5,330 nucleotides of DNA from Nitrospirota bacterium (GTDB taxonomy: Bacteria; Nitrospirota; Thermodesulfovibrionia; Thermodesulfovibrionales; UBA6898): NCBI GenBank assembly GCA_021787505.1, contig JAJYLU010000172.1:1-5330 (forward strand). Direction: 5' to 3'. This document shows positions 4,736-5,330 of the stretch, piece after piece. Made by a program: the position numbers and the translations under genes. Each line of letters starts with the position of its first letter. Positions within the stretch are counted from its first letter, which is position 1. Under the pieces are notes generated by a model. That model did not search any database. It was not told the origin of the DNA and was given only the letters and a program-made list of their open reading frames with translations.

Positions 4736-5110
4736 TTACGCCTCCTTCTTCTTACCGACGACCGCTTTTCTCGGGCCCTTTCGGGTGCGGGCGTTCGTCT
4801 TTGTCCGCTGTCCCCGCACCGGCAAGGAGGCCCGGTGTCTGAGTCCTCTATAGCTGCCTATATCCTGAAGCCTCTTAATGCTCATCCCTATGTCGCGCCT
4901 AAGATCCCCCTCGACCCGGTAGTCACGCTCTATAATCGCCCTGAGCTTAACCGCATCATCGTCCTTCAGGTCCTTCACCCTTGTATCGGGGTTTACCTGC
5001 GCTTCGTCGAGTATTTTCTTCGAGACCGACCTCCCGATCCCGAATATGCGCGTAAGTCCTATTTCGATGCGTTCACTCTTAGGTAAATCAACTCCAGCGA
5101 TTCTCGCCAA
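4736..5110 (-). CDS. rpsM: 30S ribosomal protein S13 (uS13), TTG start
   Basis: S13 sits in the head of the 30S subunit and contacts the 50S and the P-site tRNA. The 124-residue product begins [10 protein letters not shown] and contains [13 protein letters not shown] (22-34, the helix-turn region). The basic C-terminal tail has [17 protein letters not shown] (84-100) and [15 protein letters not shown] (101-115). The common RRGLPVRG is RASLPVRG here. The start is TTG (5110-5108), the only one giving the family N-terminus, with AAGGAGG six bases upstream. It is separated from rpmJ by a 121-base gap filled with heptamer repeats, unlike the one- to three-base gaps downstream. Confidence 0.97.
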   Translation of the reverse strand: MARIAGVDLPKSERIEIGLTRIFGIGRSVSKKILDEAQVNPDTRVKDLKDDDAVKLRAIIERDYRVEGDLRRDIGMSIKRLQDIGSYRGLRHRASLPVRGQRTKTNARTRKGPRKAVVGKKKEA

Positions 5111-5116
5111 CTTAAA

Positions 5117-5123
5117 CCTCCTT
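5117..5123 (-). promoter_or_regulatory. Strong Shine-Dalgarno for the TTG start of rpsM
   Basis: AAGGAGG on the minus strand ends six bases before TTG 5110, and GT follows to extend the 16S complementarity. It decides the start, and it lies next to the heptamer array that could fold close to it. Confidence 0.75.
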
Positions 5124-5128
5124 GGGTA

Positions 5129-5218
5129 AATAGTGAAAAGTGAATAGTAAACAGCGAATAGTGATTGATAATTGCCTTCTGCAGCCGAGTCCTTTACTCT
5201 TCACTATTGACTGTTCAC
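5129..5218. repeat. Heptamer repeat array folding as a long imperfect hairpin
   Basis: Plus strand 5129-5163 is five 7-base units in a row: AATAGTG, AAAAGTG, AATAGTA, AACAGCG and AATAGTG. From about 5196 the same unit appears reversed (TCACTAT, TGACTGT, TCACCTT). AACAGCGAATAGTGA (5150-5164) pairs with TCACTATTGACTGTT at 13 of 15 positions, and a weaker match extends the stem. It fills the rpmJ-rpsM gap, upstream of the rpsM ribosome site. Such TGAATAG-type heptamers resemble the short tandem repeats known between genes of some bacteria. Confidence 0.7.
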
Positions 5219-5231
5219 CTTCCACTGCCTT

Positions 5232-5330
5232 CTATCCCTGCCGCTGCTTATGTTTGGGGTTATCGCAAATAACCCTTATCACGCCTTTTCTCTTTATGAT
5301 CCTGCATTTTGAACAGATCGGTTTCACGGA
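5232..5330 (-). CDS. rpmJ: 50S ribosomal protein L36 (bL36), 5' end cut by window edge
   Basis: The last 32 codons of the 37-38 residue L36 are present, reading [20 protein letters not shown] and then [12 protein letters not shown] before a TAG stop. The zinc-ribbon residues Cys-x2-Cys-x12-Cys-x4-His are intact, which is the zinc-binding (C+) form. L36 binds 23S rRNA late in 50S assembly. Its place just before rpsM is the standard join of the spc and alpha operons. Only the first few residues, including the start, are missing. Confidence 0.95.
   Translation of the reverse strand, partial: SVKPICSKCRIIKRKGVIRVICDNPKHKQRQG

Overview
The window is a piece of a bacterial chromosome of moderate to high G+C, read mainly from the minus strand. 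It holds the end of the ribosomal-protein superoperon (the alpha operon). On the minus strand, reading from the right edge, the order is rpmJ (5' end cut off), rpsM, rpsK, rpsD, rpoA, rplQ, then a 29-codon membrane microprotein that overlaps the rplQ stop. The sequence suggests a Gram-negative anaerobe-type lineage such as Nitrospirota or a former deltaproteobacterial group. The reasons are the zinc-binding (four-Cys) S4, the CCCH L36, the style of the RpoA N-terminus and a two-repeat protein that I recall as the DUF6982 type. This placement is inference from memory, not a search.

Left part (1-982): the first 63 codons of smc lie on the minus strand, with a Walker A motif and a clear promoter. 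Just before the window edge smc carries what looks like a one-base deletion. A 337-base divergent intergenic region follows, with inverted repeats and two hairpins but no gene. Then comes a plus-strand gene for a two-repeat beta-rich protein. Its promoter places the transcription start almost on the GTG, so the mRNA may be leaderless.

Middle part (983-2147): a plus-strand unit holds a 16-bp perfect palindrome, a TTGACA promoter element and about 200 bases of strongly structured RNA. That RNA ends in an excellent intrinsic terminator, and 38 bases later a two-CBS-domain protein starts. The 3' arm of the terminator can also pair with an upstream segment, so the leader looks like an attenuator or riboswitch of a class I do not recognise, or else a stand-alone small RNA. 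After the CBS gene there is a decayed tRNA-like sequence on the minus strand and a bidirectional terminator that separates it from the convergent ribosomal operon.

Right part (2035-5330): the alpha operon is tightly packed. rpsK and rpsD follow their neighbours after 3 and 1 bases, and rplQ overlaps rpoA by 11 bases. rpsM and rpsD both begin with TTG behind near-perfect Shine-Dalgarno sequences. The rpmJ-rpsM gap is filled by a heptamer-repeat array that folds back on itself. At the distal end, the microprotein stops at a UGA followed by a compact hairpin at selenocysteine-insertion spacing. This and the structured CBS leader are the two observations most worth testing.
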